A stretch of 64,000 nucleotides of DNA from Planctomycetota bacterium (GCA_016873255.1 VGXR01000001.1:53261-117260), one strand, 5' to 3'; positions 26,363 through 35,897 are shown, counted from the first letter of the stretch. Notes: generated by a model not told the origin, from the sequence alone. Program-made: numbers and translations.

Positions 26363-27342
26363 CAGTGGATGCCCTGCTCGGCGAGCCAGCGCTCGCAGTC
26401 GATCGCTGCCTGGCAGCCCATGCCGCTCGCGGTGACCGCCTGGCGGTAGTGCTGGTCGGCCACGTCACCCGCGGCGAAGACGCCGGGGATGTTGGTGTTC
26501 GAGCTGCGCGTGCGCAGGAGCACGTAGCCCTTCTCGTCGAACTCGATGCCCGAGCCCTGCAGGAACTTCGTGGCCGGTGAGTGGCCGATCGCGATGAAGA
26601 GGCCCTTCACGTCGAGCCGGCGCGTGGCCCCGGTGTTCACGTCCTTGACCACGACGGCCTCGAGGTGCTTGTCGCCCACCACGTCCTCGACGGCGCTGTT
26701 CCACACCATCTCGACCTTGGGGTTCGAGAGCACGCGGTCCTGCATGCTCTTGCTCGCGCGCAGCGTGTCGCGGCGGTGGATCACGTAGACCCTGCTCGCG
26801 AACTTGGTGAGGTAGCTCGTCTCCTCCATCGCGGTGTCGCCGCCGCCCACCACCGCGAGCGGCTGGTTGCGGTAGGCGGGCAGCGCGCCGTCGCACACCG
26901 CGCACGCGCTCACGCCGCCGCCGTTCGTCGCCAGGCGCAGCTCGTTCGGGTGCCCGAGCCAGTTGGCGGTGGCGCCGGTCGAGATGATCACGCCCTGCGC
27001 ATGCACGACCTTGCCGTCCGAATCCGTCAGCGCGAACGGGCGCCTCGAGAAGTCGCAGCGGTCGATGTTGGCATCCACCACCCGCGTGCCGAAGCGCTCG
27101 GCCTGCTCGCGGAACTTCGCCATCATCTCGGGCCCGGTCACGCCGTGCGGGAAGCCGGGGTAGTTCTCCACCTCGGTGGTGAGCATCAGCTGGCCGCCCG
27201 GCAGCACCGGCGCGGGGTTGGTGGCGGGCACGCCCACGTAGACGACGGGCTTCAGGTTGGCGCGTGCGGCATAGATGGCGGCGGTCCAGCCGGCGGGGCC
27301 GGAGCCGACGATCACCACCTGCTCGGTCGAACGGTCACTCAT
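26362..27342 (-). CDS. trxB: Thioredoxin reductase
   Basis: A 326-residue low-molecular-weight thioredoxin reductase. It has the FAD motif VVIVGSGPAGWTAAIYAARA, the redox centre SACAVCDGALP (Cys-x-x-Cys), the NADPH motif VVGGGDTAMEE and the C-terminal FAAGDVADQHYRQAVTASGMGCQAA. It reduces thioredoxin with NADPH in the cytoplasm. ATG 27342 is preceded by GAGAGGAA and matches the family start. It is followed by the symporter gene in a one-base overlap. No trxA is near. Confidence 0.96.
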   Translation of the reverse strand: MSDRSTEQVVIVGSGPAGWTAAIYAARANLKPVVYVGVPATNPAPVLPGGQLMLTTEVENYPGFPHGVTGPEMMAKFREQAERFGTRVVDANIDRCDFSRRPFALTDSDGKVVHAQGVIISTGATANWLGHPNELRLATNGGGVSACAVCDGALPAYRNQPLAVVGGGDTAMEETSYLTKFASRVYVIHRRDTLRASKSMQDRVLSNPKVEMVWNSAVEDVVGDKHLEAVVVKDVNTGATRRLDVKGLFIAIGHSPATKFLQGSGIEFDEKGYVLLRTRSSNTNIPGVFAAGDVADQHYRQAVTASGMGCQAAIDCERWLAEQGIH

Positions 27343-27406
27343 GGGGTTCCTCTCGGGGTTGGGGCGGCCGGTTGCGCGGGGATGCCGCGGGGCGCGACGC
27401 GCACCG

Positions 27407-28846
27407 TCACTTGCCGCCGCGCGCAAGCACGCGCAGCGATGGCCAGGCCACGAAGTCGCCCGTGAGCCCGTCGCCGGTCACCTTGCTGGCACCGCCATCC
27501 TGCTTGTCGACGCCGCGCGCGTAGATGATGCAGCCCGGCACCTCGACGCGACCGCTCTCGGTGTCCACGCCCTTGGGCGCGGAGAGCTTCTCGTACTGCC
27601 AGCGCCCGAACTGCGGGTCCCACGGATCGGCATCGAAGCGCTTCGGGGTGGAGACGCCGTAGGTGCGGTCCACGCCGCCCGGCCACTCGCCGCTGTCGCG
27701 GTAGTACGCAGCCACGCCGAAGGCGAGCACGGTCCCGTTCAGCTCGGCGTTCAGCCGCTGGCGCAGCGCGAAGAGCCGCTCCAGGTCGCCGCCCATGGCA
27801 AGCACCATCGCGTAGCGCATCTTGTTGGTGCGGCTGATCACCGTCGGGTTGTCGAGGATGGTGTCGTAGTAGCGCGCGCGCCAGCGGCGCCACCAGTCGT
27901 CGTAGATGCTCGTGAGGCGGATGCGGGTGGCATCGAGCGAGCCGTGCACCTCGGCGATCTCGGCCCAGCGGCGCGCGGCGCCGAAGCGCGAGAGCGGCTC
28001 GCGGGAGGCCTGCAGCTCAGAGAGCGTGGGCACGAACTTCGCGGCGTCGGCCTGGCCCTGCGCATCGAAGAGCTGCGCGATGAGCGCCTCGGCCAGCACG
28101 CGGTCGCCCTCGGGCATCTCCAGGCGGCGCAGGCGCTCGCCGTCGGAGCCGCGGATCTGCGAGTAGCCCGTGAGCGCGTACTTGCGCGCCACGGCGGCGG
28201 GCACCTGGTCGAGGAACGTCTGCAGCACGTCGCGCTGCAGGCTGGCCACGTCGCACATGGCCTGCATGGCGAAGGCCTTCTCCTCGAGGAGGTGCTGGTC
28301 GGCCACCTGGCGCAGGACGCGGAGCGCGGCCACGCCGAGCGAGAAGGCCTCGTCGAACTTCTTCTCCTCGCCGAGGCGGTACATCTCGGCGGCCACCCAG
28401 GCGTCGATGGTGGCAAGGGCCTTCAGGTAGCCGGCCTCGGCCTTGTGCACCGACAGGCCGTCGCCGATCGACAGGTAGACGCCCTTCTCCACGTAGCCGG
28501 GCGGGACGTTCGAGCGCCCGTACGGCAGCGCGAAGGTCACCTTGCCCTGCGCCTCGAGGAGCGCCGCCCCCATGCCGGGGTTGGCGGCCGCCCAGGCGCT
28601 GACCTCGGCCCAGCCCTTCATCCCGGGCCACACGGAGAGCACGTTGAAGTCCGCGCCGACCTTCTGCGGCGGCGCGGTCATGGCCACGTAGGCGTCGAAC
28701 AGCCCCTTCCAGCTCTTGCTCTTGTCCTGGACCACCTTGGACGGCGCGTTGAGCGCATCCACGGCGCCGGGGTCGTCGGCGCGGACAAGGCCAGGGAGGA
28801 TGGCGACGGCGAGGGCGGCGACGGCAAGGGCGCGTGCGGGACGCAT
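27407..28846 (-). CDS. Exported protein of unknown function
   Basis: A 479-residue protein with a signal peptide (MRPARALAVAALAVAIL...VRA, cleavage near residue 23). The mature part is mostly alpha-helical with many Ala/Leu/Glu, Trp-rich segments (SKSWKGL, DDWWRRWRARYYD) and a C-terminal DRTYGVSTPKRFDADPWD region followed by strands. I see no catalytic motif. The pattern of long helices suggests a scaffold-like periplasmic protein of the kind common in planctomycetes. It stands alone: 64 bases before trxB and divergent from purD. Function unknown. Confidence 0.72.
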   Translation of the reverse strand: MRPARALAVAALAVAILPGLVRADDPGAVDALNAPSKVVQDKSKSWKGLFDAYVAMTAPPQKVGADFNVLSVWPGMKGWAEVSAWAAANPGMGAALLEAQGKVTFALPYGRSNVPPGYVEKGVYLSIGDGLSVHKAEAGYLKALATIDAWVAAEMYRLGEEKKFDEAFSLGVAALRVLRQVADQHLLEEKAFAMQAMCDVASLQRDVLQTFLDQVPAAVARKYALTGYSQIRGSDGERLRRLEMPEGDRVLAEALIAQLFDAQGQADAAKFVPTLSELQASREPLSRFGAARRWAEIAEVHGSLDATRIRLTSIYDDWWRRWRARYYDTILDNPTVISRTNKMRYAMVLAMGGDLERLFALRQRLNAELNGTVLAFGVAAYYRDSGEWPGGVDRTYGVSTPKRFDADPWDPQFGRWQYEKLSAPKGVDTESGRVEVPGCIIYARGVDKQDGGASKVTGDGLTGDFVAWPSLRVLARGGK

Positions 28847-28964
28847 CGGGCAGGTCTCCGGATCGGGGTGCTTCCGCGCGCGGGCCGGCCGCTCTGCGGG
28901 ACGCGGAGGGTAGCAGAAACTCCGCTAGACTCGGCCCGTTCCGGCACGCGCCGGCCCGCCCCAC

Positions 28965-30326
28965 ATGCACGACACGCCGAACCCCTGCAACGTCCTCCTC
29001 CTCGGCACCGGCGGGCGCGAGCATGCGCTGGCCTGGAAGCTGCGCCAGTCGCCCCGGCTCGGCACGCTCTGGGTGCAGCCCGACGCCAACGCGGGCATCC
29101 GCGCGCTGGGCACGCCCTGCGACGCGCCGCTCACGCCCCGCGAGCGCTTCTTCCTCAAGTCGTGGCTCGATCGCAACGACGTGCACCTCGTGGTGGTCGG
29201 GCCGGAAGGCCCGCTCGCCGACGGGATCGTCGACGACCTCGCCGCGCCGGGCCGCCGCATCTTCGGCCCGGTCCGCGATGCCGCGCGCCTGGAATTCGAC
29301 AAGGCGTTCGCCAAGGGCATGATGAAGCAGGCGAGCGTTCCCACCGCGGACGGCCGGAGCTTCAGCAACTACGAGCAGGCGCGCGCCTTCGTCGAAGCCC
29401 GCGACGTGCCGCTCGTGATCAAGGCCACGGGCCTGTGCGCCGGCAAGGGAGTCGTGGTCTGCGCCGACCGCGACGAGGCGCTGGCGGCGCTCGAGCGAAT
29501 CATGCGCCTGCGCGAGTTCGGCAACGCCGGCGCGGCGGTGGTTGTGGAGGAGCGACTCGTGGGCCAGGAGATGAGCGTGCTTGCGCTCGTGGATGGCCGG
29601 ACCATCACGGTGCTCGACCCGTGCCAGGACCACAAGCAGGTCGGCGAAGGGGACACCGGGCCCAACACGGGCGGCATGGGTTCGTACTGCCCCACGCCGC
29701 TTGCCTCGGAGACCGTGATGGGCGAGATCAGCCGTGAGGTGCTCGTCCCGACCGTCGACGCGCTCCGCCGCGACGGCATCGAGTTCCGGGGTGTGCTGTA
29801 CGCAGGCATGATGCTGACCGCGGGCGGGCCGAAGGTGCTGGAGTTCAACACCCGCTTCGGCGACCCCGAGACGCAGCCGCTCATGGCGCGCCTGCAAGGC
29901 GACCTCGTGGACATCCTCTGGAAGACTGCGGGCGGCGAACTCGATGCCGCGGAGGTGTCGTTCGACCCCCGTGCCGCGTGCTGCGTGGTGGTGTGCAGCG
30001 GGGGCTACCCCGGGAAAGTCACCGCCGGACGGCCGATCGAGGGGGTGGAAGATGCCGCAAGGGCCGCCGGGCCGGGCGAGGAAGTGATCGTCTTCCACGC
30101 CGGGACCGCGATCAACCCCGATGGCGCGTTGGTGACCGCAGGAGGGCGGGTCTTCGGCGTGACGGCGCTGGCGGGCGACCTCGCCCGGGCGCAGGTCGTC
30201 GCCAACGAGGCGGCTCGCCGGATCCGTTTCGAGGGCGCCTTCTTCCGCCGCGACATCGGGCACCGGGTGCTGGGAACCGCAGCCACGCCGAAGGGCCCGG
30301 GAACCGCCGTCTGGGTCGGCGCCTAG
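28965..30326 (+). CDS. purD: Phosphoribosylamine-glycine ligase (GARS)
   Basis: A 453-residue PurD, which joins phosphoribosylamine and glycine with ATP in the second step of purine synthesis. It has the N-terminal VLLLGTGGREHALAWKL, the ATP-grasp segments VIKATGLCAGKGVVVC and VVVEERLVGQEMSVLALVDG, then DHKQVGEGDTGPNTGGMGSY (family signature) and LEFNTRFGDPETQPLM (metal site). Length is slightly above average. It is divergent from the exported unknown gene and not linked to other pur genes. Confidence 0.97.
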   Translation: MHDTPNPCNVLLLGTGGREHALAWKLRQSPRLGTLWVQPDANAGIRALGTPCDAPLTPRERFFLKSWLDRNDVHLVVVGPEGPLADGIVDDLAAPGRRIFGPVRDAARLEFDKAFAKGMMKQASVPTADGRSFSNYEQARAFVEARDVPLVIKATGLCAGKGVVVCADRDEALAALERIMRLREFGNAGAAVVVEERLVGQEMSVLALVDGRTITVLDPCQDHKQVGEGDTGPNTGGMGSYCPTPLASETVMGEISREVLVPTVDALRRDGIEFRGVLYAGMMLTAGGPKVLEFNTRFGDPETQPLMARLQGDLVDILWKTAGGELDAAEVSFDPRAACCVVVCSGGYPGKVTAGRPIEGVEDAARAAGPGEEVIVFHAGTAINPDGALVTAGGRVFGVTALAGDLARAQVVANEAARRIRFEGAFFRRDIGHRVLGTAATPKGPGTAVWVGA

Positions 30327-30369
30327 GCACGCCCGACCCCCGAATCCCGCCTCATGAACCCCGTTGGGC

Positions 30370-30398
30370 TTGCCGCTGCATCAGGGGTCGGGTAATTT
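30370..30398 (+). promoter_or_regulatory. Predicted promoter of the subtilase gene
   Basis: TTGCCG (30370-30375), a 17-base spacer and TAATTT (30393-30398) form a fair sigma-70-type pair about 105 bases before the start codon. A short hairpin (GGTGCC-TC-GGCACC) and a GGAGAG ribosome site lie between. Confidence 0.5.
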
Positions 30399-30504
30399 GC
30401 GTATGGACTTTCGGCCGGCCCCCTTGAGGTGCCTCCAGCGGATCGGCCATCGGTGTGACCTGTGACAGAGCTCGGTGCCTCGGCACCGGGCGGAGAGTTG
30501 ACCC

Positions 30505-33500
30505 ATGCTGATCCGCCTTGCCTCGACGGCCTGCGCCGCTGGCATCGTGACCACCCTCCTCGCCGCCGCCCCGATCATGCCGGAGCGAGGCGCCCCGCGC
30601 CCGACCCTCGGGACAGCCCCCGCGGGCACCGCCGAGCGGGCACCGACCAGTTCGGGCCCCTCGAACCTGCCCCTCTCGCCGCGCAAGCTCCTCACGAAGC
30701 CGGCGTCCAAGGACATCGAACTGCCGGTCAACCCCACCACGGGCCGTCCGCAGTGGAACGGCAAGCTGGGCGTCAAGTTCCGCGACAGCCTCAAGATGCG
30801 CGCGGAGCTGGTGCCCGGCGAGACCCTCCGGTCCTCCAACGCCGCGGCGGTGCAGCAGGCCACCGACCTCGTCAAGACCTTCGGCGGCTCCATCCGCCAG
30901 ATGCTGCGCAAGTCGCCCGAGCAGCTGCGGGAGCTCGAGCGGCGCGCCGAGCGCTACAGCGGCACCGCGCAGCCGGACCTCGCGGGCATGATGTATGTCG
31001 ACGTGCAGCCCGAGCGCCTGCTCGATGCCGCGCGGGCGCTCAACGACCTCGACATCGTGGAATGGGTGGAGATCGAGCGCGACCCGATCCTCGACGGCAC
31101 CGGCAACAACGCCGAGCAGGACGGCTGCGGCCAGTACGGCCCCGGCAACGGCCCCGGCGTGAGCAACTGCTACACCGCGTCGCCCGATTCCCGCTGCTCG
31201 ACGCTCGGCGGCGGCAACGGCTGCAACGACGTGGCCGGCTGCAACGACCCCAACGGCGCGCTGCCGACCTGCCGCTACGGCTGCAACAACACGCCGTGCT
31301 GCGACCTCGTCGCGGACATCCTTCCCAACTGTGACGACGTAGCCAACCCGACCGGCTGGGACGCCCTCTGCGCCACCTATGCCAACATCCTCTGCCAAAG
31401 CACGGTGTACGACACCGTCGCGCCCATCCAGGGGCAGAACCTGCCGCTTGGCCCCAGCTCCATTCCGCTCCTCTACAAGTACGACCCCTGCTTCGCGATG
31501 CGCGGCCCCATCGACCCGGCCGAGACCGCGGTGCTGGTGTACGGCGCCGCGGAGACCATCATCGTGCCGGGCGGCTACGCCCCGCTCCCCGGCCAGCTCC
31601 TCACCTACGACGCCGGGCCGGACCCCGTGACCGGCGCGCCGTTCGTCTCCGGAACGCTCGAGTACGTCCAGTACCCGAACCCCGACATCGAGGACGAGGC
31701 CGATCCGACCACCGACGTGCCGCAGGCGGCGCTGCCGGACCCGAGCCTCGAGGGCGCGTTCCTCGCCATCTCGGCGGGCTGCTTCTCCGAGCACGGCTTT
31801 GGCGGCTGCAACCAGGTCTCCTGCTGCGTCTACGTCTGCCGCACCGACCCGACCTGCTGCAACATCGCCTGGGACGCCGACTGCACGGCGCTGGCCAACA
31901 ACGCGCCGGTGGGAACCCTGTCCCCTTCGCCGTGCACCGGGCAGTCGCTCGACCCGACGGCCTTCCCGCCCGCTTCGCCCGTCAGCCCGCTGCTCACCGC
32001 GGGCCTGTCCGCCACCTCCGGCGACGCCCGCGGCTACCAGAACTACACCTCCGGTCGACCGGTGCTCGGCCCCTTCACGACGCTGCCCGCGGGCGTCACC
32101 TACCCCGTGATCTCGCCCTCGGTGAACACCGAGGTCACCCCGGATCCGACGCGAGTGAACGTTGACTCCAACCTCGGCACCTTCGCCACCATCAACTCGG
32201 GCTACCGAGGCGGCGGCTTCGACTTCGAGGGCTACTCGACGCTGGTGACGCAGCTTGGCATCAATCCCATCACGCGTGCCTTCGGCCAGCGCTCCCGCGT
32301 GGCGGTGATCGAGTTCTCCGCCTACGTGAACCACGAGGACATCGTCAACAAGGTGTACGCGGAGGAAGGCCAGACGCAGGTCCTCATCATCGAGGACCCG
32401 CTCGACCCCAACCACGGCACCGCGTGCCTCGGCATCATCGGTGCCGAGCGCAACGACATCGGGGTGACCGGCATCGCCTGGGGCGCAGGCCTGAGCTTCT
32501 ACCCCACCGTCAGCCGCGAGGAAGGCACCCGGCTCCCCAACGCGCTGACGAGCGCACTGATCGACCTCGCCGAGGGCGACGTCATCAGCATGTCGATCGG
32601 CTTCGGCGGCGGCAACACCATCGTGGTGAGCCCCGCGGTGTTCGAACTGGTCCGGCTCGGCTCCTCCGCCGGCATCCTGAGCTGCTGCTCGGCCGGCAAC
32701 GACGCCGCGCCCGTGCGCACCAGCCCCGACGGTACCAGCGACAGCGGTGCGGTGATCGTCGGCGCCTGCTGGCCGGGCTTCCAGGTGGGGCAGCTCAGCA
32801 ACGCCATCTCCGTGCCCGGTCCGTTCCCCGGCAACAACTACTGCCGCCTGAACTTCTCCAACTTCACGGACCTCGACAACCCGGGCAACGAGGTCGACGT
32901 GTCCGCATGGGGAACGGGAGTCGCGTCGATCGGCTACGGCGACCTGTACAACGGCAACAATCAGCCGGTGGACGATCCGCTCGAGCGGAACAAGCTCCGC
33001 AGCTACACGTCGCAGTTCAACGGCACCAGCGCCGCTGCCCCGCAGATCGCGGGCTGGGCCGCTTGCATCCAGAGCCTCGCCCTGAACTGGTGGGGCACCA
33101 CGCTGCCTCCCACGGTGCTCCGCGGGCTGATGCGCAACAACGTGCAGCCCCAGTGCGGGCTGGACTACGACAACCCGTTCTTCCCCGGCTACCCCGAGCA
33201 GGGCGACCCGTTCGTGGGCGACATCGAGCCAGGCGGCGAGCAGGCCCGCATCCGCGGCTTCCCGAACTGCCGCGCGACCGTCGCCGACGTGGTCGCCAAC
33301 ACCTTCGGCGGAACGCCGATCGACGCCACCGTGATCACCGGCGTGCTGCAGGCGGGCGACAGCTTCGCCATCCGCCAGCTCGACGGCGCGTTCCTCCGCC
33401 TGGGCCCGGCCCGCAGGCGCGCCGGCAACTCGGGGCAGGGTTACGGTGCCCCGCTCTTCTACCCGCTCAGCGGCGGCACCACGGACGTTCAGCTGACGGT

Positions 33501-33834
33501 GACGTCGCGGCAGGGACCGGATTCGGTCTCGGCGATCCTCATGCAGGTGGCGTCCGCGGTCTCGGTCCCGCTGCCGACCGTGGAAGTGGTCTACTTCTAC
33601 AACTTCACGCAGCAGCGCTGGGTGAGCGCCGGCACCATAGTCCTCGGCACCGATGCCCTGGTCAGCGGATTCGTCCCGATCGGCAGCCTCGACGACTACG
33701 TCGTCGGGACGTCGACCGGCGGGTCGGCCGTGTACGCCCGCGTCTACACCTGCACGCTGTCGCCGAGCGGCACGTTCAGCATCCTGCACGACCTGCTCGG
33801 CCTGCAGATCACGGTGGACATCTTCAACCCGTGA
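30505..33834 (+). CDS. Large exported subtilisin-like (S8) protease with Cys-rich modules
   Basis: A 1109-residue exported protein with an N-terminal signal segment. Residues ~60-200 resemble a subtilase propeptide. Two Cys-rich modules follow, each with a CC pair and a WDxxC motif (TPCCDL...WDALC near 270-300; VSCCVYVC...TCCNIAWDADC near 435-460). The S8 domain lies at ~595-870. It has His637 in NHGTACLGIIGA, oxyanion Asn732 in CSAGND and Ser842 in NGTSAAAP. The first catalytic position, normally Asp in VAVIDTG, reads VAVIEFS with Glu603. A ~200-residue beta-rich C-terminal region ends the protein. It is likely surface-bound or secreted; activity with Glu in place of Asp is uncertain. A terminator follows. 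Confidence 0.88.
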   Translation: MLIRLASTACAAGIVTTLLAAAPIMPERGAPRPTLGTAPAGTAERAPTSSGPSNLPLSPRKLLTKPASKDIELPVNPTTGRPQWNGKLGVKFRDSLKMRAELVPGETLRSSNAAAVQQATDLVKTFGGSIRQMLRKSPEQLRELERRAERYSGTAQPDLAGMMYVDVQPERLLDAARALNDLDIVEWVEIERDPILDGTGNNAEQDGCGQYGPGNGPGVSNCYTASPDSRCSTLGGGNGCNDVAGCNDPNGALPTCRYGCNNTPCCDLVADILPNCDDVANPTGWDALCATYANILCQSTVYDTVAPIQGQNLPLGPSSIPLLYKYDPCFAMRGPIDPAETAVLVYGAAETIIVPGGYAPLPGQLLTYDAGPDPVTGAPFVSGTLEYVQYPNPDIEDEADPTTDVPQAALPDPSLEGAFLAISAGCFSEHGFGGCNQVSCCVYVCRTDPTCCNIAWDADCTALANNAPVGTLSPSPCTGQSLDPTAFPPASPVSPLLTAGLSATSGDARGYQNYTSGRPVLGPFTTLPAGVTYPVISPSVNTEVTPDPTRVNVDSNLGTFATINSGYRGGGFDFEGYSTLVTQLGINPITRAFGQRSRVAVIEFSAYVNHEDIVNKVYAEEGQTQVLIIEDPLDPNHGTACLGIIGAERNDIGVTGIAWGAGLSFYPTVSREEGTRLPNALTSALIDLAEGDVISMSIGFGGGNTIVVSPAVFELVRLGSSAGILSCCSAGNDAAPVRTSPDGTSDSGAVIVGACWPGFQVGQLSNAISVPGPFPGNNYCRLNFSNFTDLDNPGNEVDVSAWGTGVASIGYGDLYNGNNQPVDDPLERNKLRSYTSQFNGTSAAAPQIAGWAACIQSLALNWWGTTLPPTVLRGLMRNNVQPQCGLDYDNPFFPGYPEQGDPFVGDIEPGGEQARIRGFPNCRATVADVVANTFGGTPIDATVITGVLQAGDSFAIRQLDGAFLRLGPARRRAGNSGQGYGAPLFYPLSGGTTDVQLTVTSRQGPDSVSAILMQVASAVSVPLPTVEVVYFYNFTQQRWVSAGTIVLGTDALVSGFVPIGSLDDYVVGTSTGGSAVYARVYTCTLSPSGTFSILHDLLGLQITVDIFNP

Positions 33835-33886
33835 TCGGCCTGCGGCGGCGGGCGTGATGGCGCCCGCCCCGACCGTTTGGACCCTC

Positions 33887-33914
33887 GCCCCCGGCACTCG
33901 CCGGGGGCTTTTCC
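33887..33914 (+). terminator. Rho-independent terminator after the subtilase
   Basis: A perfect 9-bp stem GCCCCCGGC/GCCGGGGGC with loop ACTC is followed by TTTTCC. It lies 53 bases after the stop codon of the subtilase and before the GbsR-type regulator. Confidence 0.85.
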
Positions 33915-33970
33915 TTGCCGCCCCGCCCAATGGACGGCCAGCGCGGCGCCAACGCGCCTACATTTCCTCC

Positions 33971-34552
33971 ATGGCCGACCGTTCAGATGCCCCGCCCCCC
34001 GGCACCGGCTCGCCCGAGCAGGCGCTCGCCGAGGTGCATCGGCGGTTCATCGAGCGCTGGAGTCAGATGGCGTCGTCGTGGGGCGTGCCGCGCAGCATGG
34101 CTGAGGTGCACGCCTTGCTCTTCGTCGAGGCACGGCCGGTTTCTGCGGACGAGATCATGCAGCGGCTCGGCATCAGCCGCGGGAACGCCTCCATGACGGT
34201 GCGCACCCTCGAGGAGTGGGGCATCGTCCGGCGCGAGAGCCTTCCGGACGAGCGCCGCGACTACTTCGTGGCCGAGCGAGACGCCCTGGCGCTGTTCGCG
34301 ACGGTGATGCGGGTCCGCAAGGAGCGCGAGATCGACCCGCTGCTCGCGCTCGTGTCCGAGTGCCGCGCGGCCGCGGCGGCGGTCCCCGCCGCGGGCGACG
34401 GCTCCGCGGCGCGTGCGGCCCGGGACCTCGACGACCGGCTGGCCGACATGGACCTCTTCGTTCGTGCGATCGACGCGATGGCCTGCCGGTACCTGTCGCA
34501 TGATGGAAGCGGCCTCCGCACGCTCGCCGCCGAAGCGGGGGTCGAGCGATGA
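33971..34552 (+). CDS. GbsR/MarR-family transcriptional regulator
   Basis: A 193-residue DNA-binding protein. The winged helix-turn-helix is clear: SMAEVHALLFVEARPVSADEIMQRLGISRGNASMTVRTLEEWGIVRRES, with the wing in ERRDYFVAER. The C-terminal helices (about 110-190) form the dimer interface. This matches the GbsR branch (choline/betaine repressors in Bacillus) more than classical MarR. No osmoprotectant genes lie nearby; the only partner is the next gene, which overlaps by four bases (ATGA). Target unknown. Confidence 0.85.
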   Translation: MADRSDAPPPGTGSPEQALAEVHRRFIERWSQMASSWGVPRSMAEVHALLFVEARPVSADEIMQRLGISRGNASMTVRTLEEWGIVRRESLPDERRDYFVAERDALALFATVMRVRKEREIDPLLALVSECRAAAAAVPAAGDGSAARAARDLDDRLADMDLFVRAIDAMACRYLSHDGSGLRTLAAEAGVER

Positions 34553-34998
34553 CCCTGGCGCACCGCCCTGCGGCCGCTCCGCGCACGGCTGCGTCCGGCG
34601 CCCGGCTCGAGGTGGCATGGACCCTCAGCGCGTCGGCGCTCGCGCCGGGCCGCGGCTACTCGAGCGCCGTGCTGCACCTGGAACTGGCGTGGGACCCGTC
34701 GGACGAGCCCGCCCGGCCGACCGTCAGCGCGTGCATCATCCGGGGACCCGAGCGACGCGCGGTGGCGCTCCCCGGTCCGGTGAAGCTCGACGTCCGGCTG
34801 CGCGGCCAGTGGACCCACCTGACGGCGTCGGTGGGGCAGACGCTTCTCCTGCAGGCGAGCTTCGAGCGAGGAAGGCTGGCCTATTGCACCGGCGCGCTTC
34901 CCTCTCTTGCGGGCCTTCCGGGCGGAGCCTACGACGCGCCCACCGGGCTGCTCGAGCGTTACGCGATGCACGCGGCACTGCCCGACGCACACGGGTGA
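34549..34998 (+). CDS. Small protein of unknown function coupled to the GbsR-like regulator
   Basis: A 149-residue soluble protein starting at an ATG that overlaps the regulator's stop. It is rich in Leu/Ala with alternating strands (LEVAWTLSASALA, LHLELAWDP, VKLDVRLRGQW) and looks like a small beta-sandwich. It has one Cys pair at a distance (Cys in SACIIRG and YCTGAL) and no catalytic motif. Because of the translational coupling it may act with the regulator, for example as a sensor or modulator. Confidence 0.6.
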   Translation: MTLAHRPAAAPRTAASGARLEVAWTLSASALAPGRGYSSAVLHLELAWDPSDEPARPTVSACIIRGPERRAVALPGPVKLDVRLRGQWTHLTASVGQTLLLQASFERGRLAYCTGALPSLAGLPGGAYDAPTGLLERYAMHAALPDAHG

Positions 34999-35030
34999 TG
35001 CGCCTCCATCTGCTATTCTCCACGGACCCT

Positions 35031-35122
35031 GGACGGGTGGCCGAGTGGCTGAAGGCGCTGGTTTGCTAAACCGGTTTACGGGGTAAAGCCTCGTAACGCG
35101 GGTTCGAATCCCGCCCCGTCCG
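35031..35122 (+). tRNA. tRNA-Ser (anticodon GCT)
   Basis: A 92-nt class II tRNA. Its acceptor is GGACGGG with CCCGTCC and discriminator G. The anticodon stem CTGGT/ACCGG holds loop TTGCTAA, followed by a long variable arm and a T-arm GGTTCGAATCC. CCA is not encoded. A TATTCT 12 bases upstream (35014-35019) may be its -10 box. Confidence 0.96.
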
Positions 35123-35133
35123 CTTCGCCTTCG

Positions 35134-35161
35134 CCGCGGCCCGGCAGTGCCCGGGCCGCGG
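35134..35161 (+). terminator. Strong GC hairpin after tRNA-Ser(GCT)
   Basis: A perfect 11-bp stem (35134-35144 with 35151-35161) with loop CAGTGC lies 11 bases after the tRNA. There is no T-run, so it may be a weak terminator or a processing barrier rather than a classical terminator. Confidence 0.4.
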
Positions 35162-35186
35162 CGGCGATTGGGCCCCCTCCTGCTTC

Positions 35187-35897
35187 ATGGAACAGTTCAT
35201 CCACGACCTCTGGCAGCTCGTCTCGCAGCCAGGGCAATTGCGCGAGAACCTGGCGCAGATCGTCACCACCCTCGGCGGCGGCGCCACCTATGCCATGCTG
35301 GGACTGATCGTCTTCGCGGAGACGGGCCTGGTGGTCACGCCGTTCCTCCCGGGCGACAGCCTGCTCTTCGCCACCGGCGCCGTGTGCGCGACGGTGGCGA
35401 GCGTGGCCGTCGAGCGCGGCACTGAGCCGGCGGTGAGCATCGCAACCATGGCGGCAGTGCTCTTCGTGGCGGCCGTGGTCGGCGACGGCGTCAACTACCA
35501 CGTCGGCCGCGCCATCGGGCCGGTGGCCTTCAGCGGCCGCTTCCGCTGGCTGCGAAAGGAGCACCTGGACCGCACGCACGCGTTCTTCGAGCGCCACGGC
35601 GGGCGCGCGGTGGTGCTGGCGCGCTTCGTGCCGATCGTGCGCACGTTCGCGCCGTTCGTGGCGGGGATCGGTGCGATGACCTACTCGCGGTTCCTCTTCT
35701 ACAACGTGTTCGGCGCGGTCCTCTGGGTGGGGCTCTTGCTCGGCGGTGGCTACTGGCTCGGGAGCCTCGAGTGGGTGCAGCGCCACTTCTCCAAGGTCGT
35801 GCTGGGGATCGTGGTGGTCAGCGTCCTGCCGCTTGCATGGGAGGCCCGCCACGCCATCCTCCGCATGGTCCTGCCGTCGCGCCGCAGCGCCACGTAG
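35187..35897 (+). CDS. DedA family (SNARE-associated/VTT domain) membrane protein
   Basis: A 236-residue integral membrane protein. It has the DedA core: FAETGLVVTPFLPGDSLLFATG (re-entrant loop with Pro-Gly-Asp), a helix with GDGVNYHVGRAIG, then ERHGGRAVVLARFVPIVRTFAPFVAGIGAM, carrying the conserved Arg residues and the second re-entrant loop. The family comprises undecaprenyl-phosphate and phospholipid flippases and is important for envelope homeostasis. It sits between tRNA-Ser and sucC. Confidence 0.93.
   Translation: MEQFIHDLWQLVSQPGQLRENLAQIVTTLGGGATYAMLGLIVFAETGLVVTPFLPGDSLLFATGAVCATVASVAVERGTEPAVSIATMAAVLFVAAVVGDGVNYHVGRAIGPVAFSGRFRWLRKEHLDRTHAFFERHGGRAVVLARFVPIVRTFAPFVAGIGAMTYSRFLFYNVFGAVLWVGLLLGGGYWLGSLEWVQRHFSKVVLGIVVVSVLPLAWEARHAILRMVLPSRRSAT

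Noticed and set aside
30352..33930. Very long open frame (about 1190 codons) antisense to the subtilase
   Set aside because: It is a by-product of GC-rich codon use on the other strand. The sense frame has a signal peptide, protease motifs and a terminator; the antisense translation is Arg/Val/Gly/His-rich without any domain.
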